From NCBI GenBank assembly GCA_945895265.1, contig CAMDEF010000034.1, positions 1 to 45,035 of the forward strand: 45,035 bases of DNA. The letters run 5' to 3'. Shown here piece after piece: positions 1 through 8,355 of the stretch. The stretch's first letter is position 1, and every line of letters starts with the position of its first letter. A model generated the notes under the pieces. It did not search any database. It worked only from the letters and a program-made list of their open reading frames with translations, and was not told where the DNA came from. Made by a program: the position numbers and the translations under genes. The DNA comes from Bordetella parapertussis. GTDB lineage: Bacteria > Pseudomonadota > Gammaproteobacteria > Burkholderiales > Burkholderiaceae_B.

Positions 1-1290
1 CCTTTCAAGCACACCGAGGTCGTCGAAGTGCATTTGTGGAATACACACATTGGCTCTGTTGCGCTAGACCCCGCTTATGGTTTTTACGTTTTCAATTACA
101 CGCCTGAGTTTATCAGCGCTCGCATCGAACCCTCTCCCTTACAAATGCCACTGTCCGAGGAAGGTTATATTTTTACCGATCTCCCTGAGCAGACGTATAA
201 ACGACTGCCAGCGATGCTCAGTGATGCACTGCCCGATGACTTTGGCAATGCGCTCATTAACCGCTACATGAGTGACCGGGGTATCGCGGCGACCGATGTC
301 ACCCCCCTTGATCGGCTGGCATATATGAGTAACCGTGCGATGGGCGCGCTGATGTTCAAGCCTGCGCGCGGGCCACTCACGCACGCCCCTACCGCTATCG
401 AACTTAGTGCTCTCGTTGAGCAGGCGCGTCGAGCAGTGACCGGAATCATAGACGGTGACGATCATACAAACGCAGCGCTGCGCAGCATCATCGAAGTGGG
501 GACGTCGGCGGGCGGTGCGCGAGCAAAAGCCGTGATTGCTTTAAATCCGAACACCGACGAAATCCGTTCCGGTCAGCTCATGGCACCTCCTGGCTTTGAG
601 CACTGGCTGCTCAAGTTTGATGGCATGGGAGCTGACCAAGAGCTTGGAGCGCCCCAGAACTATGGCCGCATCGAATATGCCTATCACCTGATGGCGCGCG
701 ACGCAGGCATCGACATGACCGATTGCAGGCTGTTGCTCGAGAACGGCCGCGCACATTTTATGACTCGGCGTTTTGATAGATTTGGCACCAATGGACGCAA
801 TCACATGCAGACACTGTGCGCAATGGCTCATCTTGACTTCAAGAAGAAGGGCGCCAATTCTTATTCGCAGCTTTTTTCAACGATGGTTCAGCTAAACCTA
901 ACCTATGACGAGATCGAAGAAGCGTTTCGCAGAATGGTGTTTAACGTCATGAGCAGAAACTGCGACGACCACACAAAAAATTTTTCGTTCTTACTGGCTG
1001 AAAACAAAACGACCTGGGAGCTCTCACCCGCCTATGACGTGACGTTCGCGCATAATCCCAAGTCAGAGTGGACCCATCAGCATTTAATGTCAGTGAACAA
1101 AAAGTTTAAAGATTTTGAGATTCAAGACCTGCTGGCGGAAGCAGATCGCTTTAAAATCGGAACGGCAAAAGCGGTGATCGAGAAGGTGCGACAGGCAATT
1201 CTAAAGTGGCCAGAATTTGCAGAGTCCGCTGGTCTGCCCGAGCGTGAAATGCTGTTTATTCAGGATCAAATGCTAGTGCCCCCGATTTAA
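1..1290 (+). CDS. HipA-family toxin/serine-threonine kinase, 5' end probably outside the window
   Basis: HipA-like protein of a type II toxin-antitoxin family; characterised members are kinases that phosphorylate aminoacyl-tRNA synthetases. The HipA N-terminal domain covers roughly the first 110 residues. The C-terminal kinase domain has the diagnostic catalytic segment NCDDHTKNF near residue 311, followed by the metal-binding loop SPAYDVTFA. The frame is open to base 1, and the codons before the first candidate start (GTG at 28) encode VVEV, which looks like part of the first beta strand, so the true start probably lies upstream. GTG 28 does have a GAGGT about 8 bases before it and cannot be excluded. 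The HipB partner would be to the left and is not visible. About 420 residues is normal for HipA. The family is confident; the target is unknown. Confidence 0.85.
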   Translation, partial: PFKHTEVVEVHLWNTHIGSVALDPAYGFYVFNYTPEFISARIEPSPLQMPLSEEGYIFTDLPEQTYKRLPAMLSDALPDDFGNALINRYMSDRGIAATDVTPLDRLAYMSNRAMGALMFKPARGPLTHAPTAIELSALVEQARRAVTGIIDGDDHTNAALRSIIEVGTSAGGARAKAVIALNPNTDEIRSGQLMAPPGFEHWLLKFDGMGADQELGAPQNYGRIEYAYHLMARDAGIDMTDCRLLLENGRAHFMTRRFDRFGTNGRNHMQTLCAMAHLDFKKKGANSYSQLFSTMVQLNLTYDEIEEAFRRMVFNVMSRNCDDHTKNFSFLLAENKTTWELSPAYDVTFAHNPKSEWTHQHLMSVNKKFKDFEIQDLLAEADRFKIGTAKAVIEKVRQAILKWPEFAESAGLPEREMLFIQDQMLVPPI

Positions 1291-1354
1291 CCGAATGCGC
1301 GGTAATCCTCCACGTTTTGTATTTGAGCTCAGGAACCGAGTGCCTTCCAAATAC

Positions 1355-2326
1355 TTAATCGGTTATGTGTGCCGCGGCTTCGCTATTCGTGGCAGGCAAA
1401 GCGGGTCGGTTCGCCATCATCCAATCTAGCCAAGCCCGTGCGGCCGCATCAAGCGTTCGCCCCTCTGGCTGCACGACAAACAAGCGCCGCTCTAGACCGC
1501 GAAAATCTAGGTGGCGGCGGACAAGATCCGTGTAATGGAAGTGATACAAATTGAATTGAGGAATGGCAGCCAGCCCAACGCCGGCTCGCACCAGACCGAT
1601 TACCGTGGCTAGCTGTTCGACTTCCATCAGGGTTGGAGCGTCCTCTGGCTTGAGCACGCTCAGCAGGTATTGACCAACAATGCTGTGTCGCGACTGGGTG
1701 ATGAACCGTTCGCCAGCCAAGTCCCTCACCAAGACCCGTGGTAAATCCGCTAAGCGATGGTCCTGTCGACATACAAGTTCGAAACTGTCGGAGGCGAACC
1801 ACTGGCTCTCGAGCCCTTGCTCATCGGCCGCCTGTGTAGTGATGCAAAAGTCGGCCTGCCCGCTACGTACCAGTTCGATTCCTTTTTCAGACAGCACATC
1901 GCACACCGTAACCTCGATACCCGGGAAACGTTTGCTGAACTCCGCAAGCACCGTCGGCAGCCAACCAGCGGCTAATGATGGCAGCAGCGCAATGGTCACG
2001 CGCCCGTAGCGGTGGTCGGCCAAACTGCGCACGTTTTCCAGTCCACTCTGCAGTTCAAGCAGTATTCGACGCGCAGGACCTTCAAAGGCCGAACCCGCGG
2101 CGGTGAGGGTGACGTTGCGCGTGTTCCGAACGAATAATTTGGCGCCGACCACCTGTTCCAGCGACTGAATAACGGCGCTAAAGGCCGACTGTGACAGCGC
2201 GATCGATTGCGCGGCTTGGGTGAAATGGCATGTCCGTGCCAACGCCAAGAAGGCTCGCAGGTGTCTCACAGACAGGCTAGAAGAGCTGTGTGAATTAAAG
2301 ATACGTGTGTTCAACTGTGTATCCAT
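1355..2326 (-). CDS. LysR-family transcriptional regulator
   Basis: LysR-type activator/repressor of 323 residues. The winged helix-turn-helix spans about residues 20-78 (SVRHLRAFLALART, then the recognition helix around SQSAFSAVIQSLE), and a periplasmic-binding-like effector domain spans about 105-305. The start at 2326 gives an N-terminal tail of about 18 residues before the HTH; a shorter start is possible. It is divergent from the chimeric Bug gene across a 111-bp intergenic region holding short palindromes, the usual layout when a LysR protein controls its divergent neighbour. The effector cannot be read from sequence. Since the divergent gene carries a remnant of a CoA-transferase, the regulator may originally have controlled a CoA-transferase operon (inference). 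Confidence 0.93.
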   Translation of the reverse strand: MDTQLNTRIFNSHSSSSLSVRHLRAFLALARTCHFTQAAQSIALSQSAFSAVIQSLEQVVGAKLFVRNTRNVTLTAAGSAFEGPARRILLELQSGLENVRSLADHRYGRVTIALLPSLAAGWLPTVLAEFSKRFPGIEVTVCDVLSEKGIELVRSGQADFCITTQAADEQGLESQWFASDSFELVCRQDHRLADLPRVLVRDLAGERFITQSRHSIVGQYLLSVLKPEDAPTLMEVEQLATVIGLVRAGVGLAAIPQFNLYHFHYTDLVRRHLDFRGLERRLFVVQPEGRTLDAAARAWLDWMMANRPALPATNSEAAAHITD

Positions 2327-2390
2327 CTGTGCATTCAGCTAATTTTTCGATTAGTTTATCTAAATAATGAGTTGGACAGGTTAATTTCGC

Positions 2391-2406
2391 TTGACTAGAG
2401 TAGTCA
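2391..2406. promoter_or_regulatory. Candidate operator/promoter element between lysR and the chimeric Bug gene
   Basis: TGACTA-GAG-TAGTCA is a perfect inverted repeat (6-bp arms, 2392-2406). It overlaps a -35-like TTGACT at 2391-2396. A second short palindrome, TTAG-TTTAT-CTAA, lies about 35 bases upstream. LysR regulators usually bind imperfect dyads in this position, so these are the likeliest binding sites, but no clear -10 was found and the call is tentative. Confidence 0.35.
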
Positions 2407-2425
2407 TTCATTATTTTCACCATGT

Positions 2426-3520
2426 TTGGTCTTCTTCATGCCTTCATTGACATCTGCTTACTCGCCAGCAATAGCCGTTGAAAACGATGCCCCACACGGA
2501 CCACTTTCGGGACTGCGCGTCGTCGAGATCTGCAAAACGATTGCAGGTCCGACCTGCGCGAGGCTGCTCAGGGTCATGCTGACCCTAGGTTGCCTAGCCC
2601 CGGCGACCGTCTCGACGCTGGCCGTTGCTGCCGAACCCAAGGCGATCGAAATTGTTGTGCCCTTTCCGCCGGGTGGCAGCGTCAACCCGGTGGCTCGTCT
2701 GCTGCAGTTAGGCATGAAGGACCAATTGGACGCCACAATTGTGGTGGTCAACCAGCCTGGCGCGGGCGGCACGATTGGCACTGCGAGGGTGGCGCGAGCA
2801 ACCCCTGACGGCTCTCTGCTGGGCCTCACCACTGTGGGCCCACTGACCACTCAACCACATTTAACGACACAGAGTTACGGCGTTGACTCTTTTGAATATA
2901 TTTGCCGTACGCACCTAACCCCACAAGTGCTGGCGGTGGCCGATAACTCTCCCTTCAAGTCTGTCAAAGACCTAGTCGAGTTCGCTAAAAAGAATCCGGG
3001 CAAGGTCGTACTGTCTTCGACGGGCGTTGGTTCGCTGCCACACTTGGCCGCTGTAGAGTTCGCTCAGCTCGCTGGCTTTGAGTGGTTGCATTTGCCGTCT
3101 AAGGGTGACTCCGAAGCGGCTCAACTCGCATTAAGCGGCGAGATCACCGGCTGGGTCGCTGGCGTGCAAACCTATGCACCATTGACTCCTCGGTTGCGCG
3201 CGCTTGGTCTTCTCGATACTGAACGCAATCCGGCTCTGCCGGACGTACCCACGTTTAAGGAGCAAGGCTTTCCGCTGGTGTCCAATGGCTGGGGCGGACT
3301 GGTGGCTCCTAAGGGTCTACCGCCGGCAGTATTGGCTAGGCTGTCCAATGCCTGCTCACATGCCACCCAGACGCCAGAGTTTAGGACGCTTTTACAGACG
3401 TTGAAGGTGCCGCAGGGCTACCTTGACTCAGCTAATTTTGCCGCCTTCGTGCACGCTGAGAGCGATCGCTACAGCCGCCTGATTCGCACGCTAGGGGCAA
3501 CGCAGGTGAAGTCCAATTGA
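2426..3520 (+). CDS. Chimeric Bug/TctC solute-binding protein with a CoA-transferase-derived N-terminus
   Basis: From about residue 70 this is an ordinary Bug (TctC) extracytoplasmic solute receptor, with the first-strand motif IEIVVPFPPGGSVNPVAR, the NQPGAGGTIGT ligand loop and a normal C-terminus. The first ~48 residues do not belong to that family: PLSGLRVVEICKTIAGP followed by TCARLL is the N-terminal nucleotide-binding start of family III (CaiB/BaiF) CoA-transferases. The junction falls at codons 48-51, at a perfect palindrome, and immediately before a Bug-like hydrophobic signal segment (about residues 51-68). The frame opens at TTG 2426; ATG 2438 is a natural CoA-transferase start, and the in-frame ATG at 2576 would give a 315-residue receptor with a short signal peptide. 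It is unclear whether the protein is exported. TauD follows 64 bp downstream. Confidence 0.8.
   Translation: MVFFMPSLTSAYSPAIAVENDAPHGPLSGLRVVEICKTIAGPTCARLLRVMLTLGCLAPATVSTLAVAAEPKAIEIVVPFPPGGSVNPVARLLQLGMKDQLDATIVVVNQPGAGGTIGTARVARATPDGSLLGLTTVGPLTTQPHLTTQSYGVDSFEYICRTHLTPQVLAVADNSPFKSVKDLVEFAKKNPGKVVLSSTGVGSLPHLAAVEFAQLAGFEWLHLPSKGDSEAAQLALSGEITGWVAGVQTYAPLTPRLRALGLLDTERNPALPDVPTFKEQGFPLVSNGWGGLVAPKGLPPAVLARLSNACSHATQTPEFRTLLQTLKVPQGYLDSANFAAFVHAESDRYSRLIRTLGATQVKSN
2438..2569 (+). pseudogene. 5' remnant of a family III (CaiB/BaiF) CoA-transferase gene
   Basis: Codons 5-48 of the chimeric frame match the beginning of CaiB/BaiF CoA-transferases: a short variable leader, then GLRVVEICKTIAGP and ARLL, where the family continues with a conserved ADLGAEVIKVE-like segment. 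That continuation is absent here; the reading frame passes straight into a Bug signal peptide. The simplest reading is a deletion that removed most of a CoA-transferase gene and the start of a downstream Bug gene. Confidence 0.7.
2570..2586. repeat. Perfect inverted repeat at the fusion junction
   Basis: AGGGTCA-TGC-TGACCCT has 7-bp perfect arms and a 3-base loop. It lies exactly where CoA-transferase homology stops and Bug homology begins. It may have favoured the deletion, or may form a hairpin near the internal ATG at 2576-2578. Confidence 0.6.
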
Positions 3521-3584
3521 CAATTCACCTAACGAGAACGAACATTGCCCGATCAAATATCAAACTTGACTAAGGGGTACAGGG

Positions 3585-4478
3585 ATGCAAACCAAAGGCA
3601 ATAACGGGCCACGCTATCGGCATCAAGTGCAAGAGACCAGCGAATATACGACGATAGGTGTCGCTAAACTGACCCCAATCATTGGTGCAGAGATTTCTGG
3701 CATTGATTTGTCTAAACCTTTGGCGCCCGAGCAGCAAAATGAAGTGCATCGCGCCTTGGCTGAAAATCAGGTGATCTTCTTTAGAGATCAAGACCTCACC
3801 AAAGAACAACATCTTGCGTTTGGTCGTCTATTTGGCGATTTACATGTACATCCGGCAGCGCCGCACGTTGAGGGCCTACCTGCGTTGATGAAAATTCACG
3901 CGGATGAAAGTTCTCCTCGCGCCAACGGTGAACGGTGGCACACGGACGTCAGTTGCGATCAAACGCCTCCGATGGGTAGCATCTTACATATTTACACGCT
4001 CCCACCTCATGGTGGCGATACCCTCTTTGCAAGCATGTACGCTGCCTACGATGCGTTATCTGATCGTATGAAACATTATTTAAATGGCATGACCGCGTTG
4101 CATGATGGTGAGTCAAATTACCGTGGCACATACAAAAATTTTGGTGTCGTCGATAAACCAAGTTACCCCTATGCCGAGCATCCCGTTGTCAGAACACATC
4201 CCGTAACAGGCCGTCAAGCCCTTTACGTAAATCGCGGCTTTACGATCCACTTGAATGGGGTCCCTAAAGACGAAAGTGCAGGTATGTTGCGTTATCTCTA
4301 CGAACACATTGAAAACCCACTGTTTCAATGTCGGTTTCAATGGAAGAAAAACTCGATTGCCTTTTGGGATAACCGCTGCGTCCAGCACAGGGCGATGTGG
4401 GATTATTGGCCTCACACGCGAAGTGGGCACCGGGTGACGGTGGCTGGCGATCGCCCTTTCTATCGTCCAAGTGTGTAG
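3585..4478 (+). CDS. TauD/TfdA-family Fe(II)/2-oxoglutarate dioxygenase
   Basis: Non-haem iron, 2-oxoglutarate-dependent hydroxylase of the taurine/2,4-D dioxygenase family, 297 residues. The facial triad is visible: H119 and D121 in WHTDVS, and H268 in VQHRAMWDY. Arg279 sits eleven residues after H268, as does the 2-oxoglutarate-binding arginine of TauD. The core starts with LTPIIGAEISGIDL near residue 29, so the protein carries about 20 extra N-terminal residues. ATG 3585 is the only good start and has an AGGG just upstream. The substrate is not predictable: the family covers sulfonates, aryloxyacetates and other acids. It lies 64 bp after the Bug gene, so transport and oxidation of one acid is plausible. 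It ends 24 bp from a convergent ATPase gene. Confidence 0.92.
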   Translation: MQTKGNNGPRYRHQVQETSEYTTIGVAKLTPIIGAEISGIDLSKPLAPEQQNEVHRALAENQVIFFRDQDLTKEQHLAFGRLFGDLHVHPAAPHVEGLPALMKIHADESSPRANGERWHTDVSCDQTPPMGSILHIYTLPPHGGDTLFASMYAAYDALSDRMKHYLNGMTALHDGESNYRGTYKNFGVVDKPSYPYAEHPVVRTHPVTGRQALYVNRGFTIHLNGVPKDESAGMLRYLYEHIENPLFQCRFQWKKNSIAFWDNRCVQHRAMWDYWPHTRSGHRVTVAGDRPFYRPSV

Positions 4479-4502
4479 ACGCTGAAATCCCCAACATCCA
4501 AC

Positions 4503-5672
4503 TTAGGGCGTGTTGGTTCTTAGTATGTCCTCGGCCTGCAATCGCGTTACCCACGCTTGTTCGACAAAACTGTCAGTCACCCCATAGACCCCGTGGCCAA
4601 CTCGCATGAGTAAGTTGGCTGAAGTCATCAAATGAATGACCCCCTGAACATCTCCGGAGTTAACCTCTCGACCGAGTTGCGCAGAAAACTCTCTCAATGT
4701 TGGCCCCGTAAAACTGCCTTTGACATTTCCGCCGATATTGCAAATGCGAGAAAAGACGGCTTCTGCAAGCGGGCCCAATGCTTCTATTTTTTGAATTTCA
4801 ACATCCGCTGCGGCCGCGCCAAAAGCCTGGGCAATGGTCGGGAGATGCTCGTCAGCGAGGGCGCCTTGCGGCAACTGACGACAAACGTTTAGTGCCTTTA
4901 ACAACTCTTCGGGCCGGCTCCCCATTTGCTTGAACGCCGCTTCAGCGACGGGTAATGAGGGAGTTTTAGAGCCTAACGTCGACCTGACTTGCTGCAAGAT
5001 ATATTCAACAAAGTCTTGTCCGAGCATCGGAAACTCATGCGTGACCGCGCCATTGAACGCCTGATTGCCTTTGACTGCGAGCTCTTGGACTCGCGCTCGA
5101 TGCGAACCTGTTCCGACAAAAAGAAAGTAACCGGGGGTGTCGTTACGCGTGTTTACCGCATCTCGGGTTGCCTTCAGCGCATGAAGCAAGTGATCTCCTT
5201 CGAGGGTACCCATCGCATGCTGCACTTCGTCGATGATCAGCACCACATCTGTCTTGGCTTGGTCAACAAGTTCCGTGAACGCTTGGGCAAGGCTCACACC
5301 GCCATCTTTACCTAATTGCGCGAGCTGAAAACTAAATTTGAGGCCTGCTCCACCCACGCTGAGGCTCGAAACCCGCTTGAGCTTCTTGAGAATTCTTGAA
5401 CCCGGAGTTTGCAGTTCACTTAAAGACTTGCGAATTGCGTCGTGTACTAAATCGGCTGGGTTAGTTTGCGGTTGACTCCAAAGGTCGACATAAATGACGA
5501 TGGCACCTCTGTTCTCCAGAGCCGGAATGAGGTCACTGGCGAGAAATGTAGTTTTGCCAACTCTTCGTGGCCCAGAAAGAAATAACCCCGAGCGCAGTGA
5601 GGTGTCGAGATACGAAGGATTCAGCAATTGCTGGGCCATTTCGTCAGCGAGAGCAGTGCGGTGAAAGGTCAT
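4503..5672 (-). CDS. Orphan AAA-type ATPase
   Basis: ATP-binding protein of 389 residues resembling the AAA_16/STAND-like ATPases. Walker A is GPRRVGKTTF at residues 34-43 (the K and T are in place). Walker B is VVLIIDEVQHA at about 143-153. A sensor-1-like GTGSHRARV follows at about 187-195. The C-terminal third (about 285-385) is predicted helical and looks like a winged-helix lid. No membrane segment or nuclease domain is visible. It is transcribed alone, convergent with tauD and divergent from a Bug-sulfurtransferase operon. The upstream region is very AT-rich. No partner gene reveals its job; a nucleic-acid-linked or defence-type switch is possible but unsupported. Confidence 0.82.
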   Translation of the reverse strand: MTFHRTALADEMAQQLLNPSYLDTSLRSGLFLSGPRRVGKTTFLASDLIPALENRGAIVIYVDLWSQPQTNPADLVHDAIRKSLSELQTPGSRILKKLKRVSSLSVGGAGLKFSFQLAQLGKDGGVSLAQAFTELVDQAKTDVVLIIDEVQHAMGTLEGDHLLHALKATRDAVNTRNDTPGYFLFVGTGSHRARVQELAVKGNQAFNGAVTHEFPMLGQDFVEYILQQVRSTLGSKTPSLPVAEAAFKQMGSRPEELLKALNVCRQLPQGALADEHLPTIAQAFGAAAADVEIQKIEALGPLAEAVFSRICNIGGNVKGSFTGPTLREFSAQLGREVNSGDVQGVIHLMTSANLLMRVGHGVYGVTDSFVEQAWVTRLQAEDILRTNTP

Positions 5673-5830
5673 TTTTATAAAATTTTATGCGAATGACATA
5701 ATTATGCCTATTACATAATTTATTGTAAAGTGGGATTTTGACTTCATACTCAAAATGAATACGAGCAGCTAACATCAGTCTTATTCGCAGCCCTGCCCGC
5801 CTTTTCAAAAATACACAGCCGGAGTACGCA
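5673..5830. promoter_or_regulatory. AT-rich divergent intergenic region with ACATAATT repeats
   Basis: This 158-bp spacer separates the AAA ATPase from the divergent Bug gene. It carries two direct copies of ACATAATT (5696-5703 and 5713-5720, 17 bp apart), the first inside the palindrome ATAATTAT. It is much more AT-rich than the flanking genes. Promoters for both genes must lie here, but I could not assign a convincing -35/-10 pair. Confidence 0.4.
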
Positions 5831-6799
5831 ATGACAGTCATTCAACAAATAGGCAGCGTACTGGTCTCACTCAGTCTCGCCATAGTGAGTGGAACAGTCT
5901 TTGCACAAAAATTCCCTGAGAAGCCCGTTAAGATCATTGTTCCCTTTGCGCCGGGCGGCGGCGCAGATATGCTGGCACGCACGTTGACGTCTGGACTAAC
6001 TGAAACGTGGGGACAGCCGGTCGTTGTAGAAAATCGTGCCGGCGCAAGTGGAAACATTGGTGCAGAGGCGGTGGCCCGGTCAGAACCTGACGGCTATACC
6101 CTGCTGTTAACGAGTAGTGCATTTGTGATCAGTCCGGGTATGTCAAGCAATCTTCCTTTTAATGTTGAAAAGGACTTTGCGCCCATCACGCTAGCGGCAG
6201 AGCTGCCAAACGTTTTAGTCGTTCACCCTAGCGTTAAAGCCAATACGGTTAAAGAGCTCGAGGCCTTGATACGTGCCAATGCGACAAAGATCAGCTATGC
6301 ATCCCCTGGCAACGGGACAGGCGGTCACTTGGCGGCAGAGCTATTCAAGCAGTCGGCTGGTGTTGAGATTACCCATGTTCCCTACAAGGGGGGTGGCGCT
6401 GTCATAGCAGACTTATTGGCGGGTCATGTCCAAATGACTTTTGCGACCTTGCCGTCTGTGATTGCGTATATCAATTCCGACAAAGTTCGAGCGCTTGCAT
6501 TGACGACAAGTAAACGTGGCTTTATTGCGGTGCCCACTATGATTGAGTCGGGATACGCAGGGTTTGATATTTCTACCTGGCTTGGTTTTTTAGGGCCTGC
6601 AAACATGTCGCCTGCCTTGGTTCAAAAGATCTACGACGATATTCAAAAGCTGATGCGCTCAGACGCTATGGCAGAAAAGCTTAAACAACAAGGCATGCTA
6701 GAGGTTGGATTATCACCGGTAGAGTTTGGAAAGAAAATCACTAAAGATGTGGATATGTATAAAAATATTATTCAGAAGTCTGGTTTAAAAGCGGGCTAA
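5831..6799 (+). CDS. Bug/TctC-family tripartite tricarboxylate transporter solute-binding protein
   Basis: Periplasmic receptor of 322 residues. A Sec signal peptide covers about residues 1-25, ending FAQK. The first-strand motif is VKIIVPFAPGGGADMLAR, the ligand loops are VENRAGASGNIGAEAVAR and GYTLLL, and HVPYKGGGAVIADLLAGHV closes the domain. These are standard Bug features; Bug proteins bind carboxylates or amides. The start is supported by GGAG about 7 bases before ATG 5831. No tctA/tctB membrane genes are nearby, so it is an orphan receptor. It is followed after 2 bp by a sulfurtransferase, so the two are almost certainly co-transcribed. Confidence 0.95.
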   Translation: MTVIQQIGSVLVSLSLAIVSGTVFAQKFPEKPVKIIVPFAPGGGADMLARTLTSGLTETWGQPVVVENRAGASGNIGAEAVARSEPDGYTLLLTSSAFVISPGMSSNLPFNVEKDFAPITLAAELPNVLVVHPSVKANTVKELEALIRANATKISYASPGNGTGGHLAAELFKQSAGVEITHVPYKGGGAVIADLLAGHVQMTFATLPSVIAYINSDKVRALALTTSKRGFIAVPTMIESGYAGFDISTWLGFLGPANMSPALVQKIYDDIQKLMRSDAMAEKLKQQGMLEVGLSPVEFGKKITKDVDMYKNIIQKSGLKAG

Positions 6800-6801
6800 A
6801 T

Positions 6802-7665
6802 ATGTCTTTCAATAATATCGTCACGCCAGAATGGTTGTCTGCGCACCTCGCCGACCCTGCGATCAAAATTCTCGATTGCACCACCTATATGCTTGCCCAA
6901 CCCGTTGGGCCCTCAAAAATTGAGAGTGGTCGTGCTCAATATCTGAAGGGGCATATTCCTGGTGCGCAGCATGTGTGTATGGAGAAAGATTTTTCTGAGC
7001 CGGGTGCGCGCTTTGCCTTTACCGTACCCAGCCCCGACACCTTTAATCACTTGATGCAACGCCTTGGTATCCATCGTGATGATCACGTGGTGCTATACGG
7101 ACATCAACAATTGTCTGTGGTGACGCGGATTTGGTTTGTGCTGCACGCGATGGGTCATCAAAAAATTTCGATTCTGAATGGCGGTCTGGCCCTATGGGTG
7201 AAGTCTGGCATGGCGTTAAGCACTCAACTGCCAACAGTCACGGCGAGTCATTACAAAGCCGATCCTAAAGTCGAACGCTTAGCAGACATAAATAAGGTCA
7301 GTGAGGCGATCACTGATCCTCAAAAAGTACTCTTGAACGCATTGAAAAAAGAGCAGTTTTTAGGAACAGGCGGTGCCCACTACGGAAGGCCTGGGCGCAT
7401 ACCGAACAGCCGCAGCTGGCCTGCTACCGACCTTTACGACCCACAGACGGGCGAGTTCAAAGGCCTGAACGAATTGTCTGCACTGCTAAAGCAACTTGAC
7501 TTGCAAACCCGGCAGCAGGTCATCAATTACTGTGGCGGTGGCATCGCTGCCACAACAACAGCTTTTGTTCTAGAGACGCTGGGCTTTACAAATTGGTCTG
7601 TGTACGACAACTCGATGTACGAGTGGGCCAATACACCAGATAAAGCGCTAGTGACTGGCGAGTAG
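6802..7665 (+). CDS. Two-domain rhodanese-type sulfurtransferase
   Basis: Thiosulfate or 3-mercaptopyruvate sulfurtransferase-like enzyme, 287 residues, with two rhodanese domains. The N-terminal non-catalytic domain has the usual GHIPGAQHV segment near residue 52. The C-terminal domain has the active loop CGGGIAA with Cys244. The loop matches neither the classic thiosulfate type (CRKGVT) nor the mercaptopyruvate type (CGSGVT), so the sulfur donor is open. There is no signal peptide, so it is cytoplasmic. It starts 2 bp after the Bug stop and is probably translated from the same message. That suggests a link to the imported compound, but this is inference. Confidence 0.92.
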   Translation: MSFNNIVTPEWLSAHLADPAIKILDCTTYMLAQPVGPSKIESGRAQYLKGHIPGAQHVCMEKDFSEPGARFAFTVPSPDTFNHLMQRLGIHRDDHVVLYGHQQLSVVTRIWFVLHAMGHQKISILNGGLALWVKSGMALSTQLPTVTASHYKADPKVERLADINKVSEAITDPQKVLLNALKKEQFLGTGGAHYGRPGRIPNSRSWPATDLYDPQTGEFKGLNELSALLKQLDLQTRQQVINYCGGGIAATTTAFVLETLGFTNWSVYDNSMYEWANTPDKALVTGE

Positions 7666-7749
7666 GCTCGGCTGTTTTTTGCAAACCTTACGGCTTATGC
7701 ACTTGCGGCCACCGCAGTGTCTGCTCGCCCCGCTTACGCTTAGAGCGAG

Positions 7750-8088
7750 CTATTCGACAATGGCTTGTAGTCGCTCTAGTGCGTCATCGACCACGACTTG
7801 AGACACCCTTTCAATCTTGCGTGCTTTGCGCGCAGCGAGATCAAGCATGCGTATCTTGTTCAAGAGCGCAACGCCTTGAGTCTTGCACCCAGTACCCATT
7901 AACGTAACAGCAAACCCAGCGTATCTCGCGTAATCGCCGCCTTGAGTAATTGGGGCTACCAATACATCACCCAGCTTGTTGAATTCTTTAGTCGTCAACA
8001 CTAGGGCAGGTCTAGTGCCACGCTGCTCATGTCCAACAGTCGGATCTAAAGGAACGTTGACGATATCTCCTCGCTCAAAAATCTTCAC
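7750..8088 (-). CDS. MazF/PemK-family endoribonuclease toxin
   Basis: Toxin of about 112 residues. The MazF fold is recognised by FERGDIVNVPLDP at the N-terminus, then HEQRGTRPALVLT, VLVAPITQGG and a C-terminal helix. Family members are sequence-specific mRNA interferases. I start it at GTG 8088-8086, which overlaps the antitoxin TGA by four bases and has GAGGTG 5-6 bases upstream. The longer open frame to 8127 adds 13 residues with no resemblance to the family. Translational coupling behind its antitoxin is standard for this type II system. Which codons or sites it cuts cannot be read from sequence. Confidence 0.9.
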   Translation of the reverse strand: MKIFERGDIVNVPLDPTVGHEQRGTRPALVLTTKEFNKLGDVLVAPITQGGDYARYAGFAVTLMGTGCKTQGVALLNKIRMLDLAARKARKIERVSQVVVDDALERLQAIVE

Positions 8089-8339
8089 CACTGCACCTCT
8101 TGTCCGACGGGCTGAGCAACATCCCACAGTCTAAAGTCTGCCGGCATTGGCGCCTTCAAGTCGCACTGAGCAATCATTTCTGCCAAAACATACTTACGCT
8201 TAGGGGTCAAAACAATCTTGCCATCGGGTGTGGTGTTCAGTGTCAGGTGATGACCGACACCAATCCCTAGGTCTTTTAGTACGGGCGGGGGCATAACAAG
8301 TGCAGTACTGTTACCCATCTTTTTTAGTACGATTTCCAC
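8085..8339 (-). CDS. MazE/ChpS-like AbrB-fold antitoxin
   Basis: Antitoxin of 84 residues with a SpoVT-AbrB swapped-hairpin DNA-binding domain at the N-terminus: MEIVLKKMGNSTALVMPP, then an LTLNTTPDGKIVLTP second hairpin. The C-terminal tail is acidic and tryptophan-bearing and would wrap around the toxin. The start is GTG 8339. It precedes mazF with a 4-bp overlap. Such antitoxins repress their own promoter, and a GTATTG...CAATAC dyad just upstream is a candidate site. Confidence 0.88.
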   Translation of the reverse strand: MEIVLKKMGNSTALVMPPPVLKDLGIGVGHHLTLNTTPDGKIVLTPKRKYVLAEMIAQCDLKAPMPADFRLWDVAQPVGQEVQW

Positions 8340-8355
8340 AGAAAACTCCGACTAA

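Noticed and set aside
8089..8127. Longer MazF start
   Set aside because: The extension overlaps the antitoxin gene and lacks family similarity, whereas GTG 8088 has a good ribosome binding site and a 4-bp overlap.
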